From the NCBI GenBank assembly GCA_030613915.1, contig JAUWKY010000177.1, positions 1-5,538 of the forward strand: a stretch of 5,538 nucleotides of DNA, given 5' to 3'. Below, one piece after another: positions 4,934 to 5,538 of this stretch. The stretch is from Syntrophobacterales bacterium (GTDB lineage: Bacteria; Desulfobacterota; Syntrophobacteria; BM002). The notes beneath the pieces are model-generated. The model did not search any database and was not told the origin of the DNA. It saw only the letters and a list, made by a program, of their open reading frames with translations. The number at the start of each line of letters is the position of its first letter. The stretch's first letter is position 1. A program made the position numbers and the translations under genes.

Positions 4934-5306
4934 CGAGGTGACTACCTCTCTCGAACTCTGCCTGGAGATAGCCTGAAGATACGGAGGCAATGAATTCACG
5001 GGCTGCTTCGGAAATCTCGAGAAATCGGACACCCATGCCACTGGGGGTAGCGTCTTTGTCTGAACCGTAGGGATAGGACCAGGTCACCTCGGAAGTGATC
5101 TCCAGGTAACGGCTGTTCGGGAACATGATGAGTACCCTGATCTTTTCCTCGGGAGGAAGCGGCCGTTCACAGAAAATGAAGGCCCCTTGCGGGCTGATAT
5201 TTCTTGTCTCCGCTATCAAGGCACAACGGCTTGTGAGTATAACCACGGGCCAACTCCCCTTACTCCTGGGGTATTTTCGCGCTTCATTCCACTGTGATGT
5301 ATCCAA
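4929..5306 (-). CDS. PilZ-domain protein (putative c-di-GMP receptor)
   Basis: 125-aa single-domain cytoplasmic protein. The two c-di-GMP-binding signatures are intact: RKYPR at 10-14 (RxxxR) and NISPQG at 36-41 ((D/N)xSxxG). They are followed by beta-strand sequence (GAFIFCERPLPP, VLIMFP, LEITSEVTWSY) and the GMGVRFLEIS strand (about 90-99) that ends many PilZ domains. A short acidic/basic tail follows. PilZ proteins bind cyclic di-GMP and usually control motility, exopolysaccharide or secretion through a partner; no partner is in the window. The start is taken as TTG 5306 because a near-perfect AAGGAGG (5320-5314) lies 7 nt upstream; the frame continues upstream to a GTG at 5342 that has no ribosome site and no family sequence. 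It converges on thiM with 23 bp between stops. A sigma-54-like promoter lies upstream. Confidence 0.92.
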   Translation of the reverse strand: MDTSQWNEARKYPRSKGSWPVVILTSRCALIAETRNISPQGAFIFCERPLPPEEKIRVLIMFPNSRYLEITSEVTWSYPYGSDKDATPSGMGVRFLEISEAAREFIASVSSGYLQAEFERGSHLD

Positions 5307-5313
5307 AGCTATA

Positions 5314-5320
5314 CCTCCTT
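5314..5320 (-). promoter_or_regulatory. Strong ribosome binding site deciding a TTG start
   Basis: Minus-strand AAGGAGG followed by a 7-nt spacer (TATAGCT) and TTG at 5306-5304. This places initiation of the PilZ protein at TTG, 12 codons inside the longest frame. Confidence 0.8.
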
Positions 5321-5454
5321 GATAGCAGCTTTGAAGTCTCACCCTGGTGCCCGAGCAAGTTCAAATAGCTTTAAGTCGGTAGAAAAACTAGCATTTTGAG
5401 ATCTGCAAACTTCTTGGCTGAACGGGAGAAAGTCTCACTACTCTAGACGGATTT

Positions 5455-5471
5455 TGCAACTCCTATGCCAG
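5455..5471 (-). promoter_or_regulatory. Sigma-54-type -24/-12 promoter upstream of PilZ gene
   Basis: Minus strand CTGGCATAGGAGTTGCA fits the sigma-54 consensus YTGGCAYRN4TTGCW at every defined position. GG and GC are separated by the required 10 nt. Transcription would start near 5444, about 138 nt before the TTG start of the PilZ gene, with no other gene in between. Such promoters need an enhancer-binding activator, whose sites would lie mostly beyond the window edge. Confidence 0.55.
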
Positions 5472-5538
5472 AATATTTCCGAGCCCGGATATTTCATGAA
5501 TCACTTGCTGCGACCACGGATATGGCCGTCCTTCCTGG

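Noticed and set aside
5463..5538. Possible gene ends or starts at the right edge: a minus frame of 24 codons ending TAG at 5465-5463, and a plus frame from ATG 5465
   Set aside because: The two overlap on opposite strands, neither has a ribosome site or recognisable motif, and about 75 bases are too few to choose. One may be a real partial gene.

Overview
The window looks like chromosomal sequence from an uncultivated, probably anaerobic bacterium. Three signs point loosely to a Desulfobacterota-like lineage: a system I (Ccm) cytochrome c maturation gene, a PilZ protein of a style common there, and a sigma-54-type promoter. Several intergenic repeats are of a kind spread across many environmental phyla, so this placement is an inference and not firm.

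Left part, all on the minus strand (read right to left): a small secreted Cys-rich protein (3073-2663), a 436-bp non-coding stretch packed with inverted repeats, a zinc-ribbon/membrane/CcmH-like protein (2226-1777), and ccmF (from 1650, running off the left edge with 550 residues visible). The last two sit together and both concern cytochrome c maturation. CcmF is the haem lyase. Its neighbour carries a Cys motif and a tail that resemble CcmH, which handles the apocytochrome thiols, but on an unusual scaffold with an N-terminal zinc ribbon.

Middle, plus strand: a 169-aa nitroreductase-family flavoprotein (3360-3869), then 235 bp of repeat-rich spacer (a 21-bp direct repeat 130 bp apart, an octamer tract, a GC-rich hairpin), then a complete hydroxyethylthiazole kinase gene, thiM (4105-4905). 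The thiM gene has no visible TPP riboswitch and no thi neighbour in the window.

Right part: a PilZ-domain (c-di-GMP receptor) gene on the minus strand (5306-4929). It converges on thiM with only 23 bp between the stops and has a very good sigma-54-type -24/-12 promoter match about 150 bp upstream. The last ~70 bp are too short to assign.

Two minus-strand genes (the Cys-rich protein and PilZ) are best read as starting at TTG. For PilZ a strong Shine-Dalgarno sequence decides the start, and for the Cys-rich protein a promoter position does. The most interesting items are the zinc-ribbon/CcmH-like hybrid next to ccmF, the Cys-rich secreted protein with a near-consensus promoter and overlapping operator-like dyads, and the stacked RNA-like and mobile-element-like inverted repeats between 2322 and 2655.
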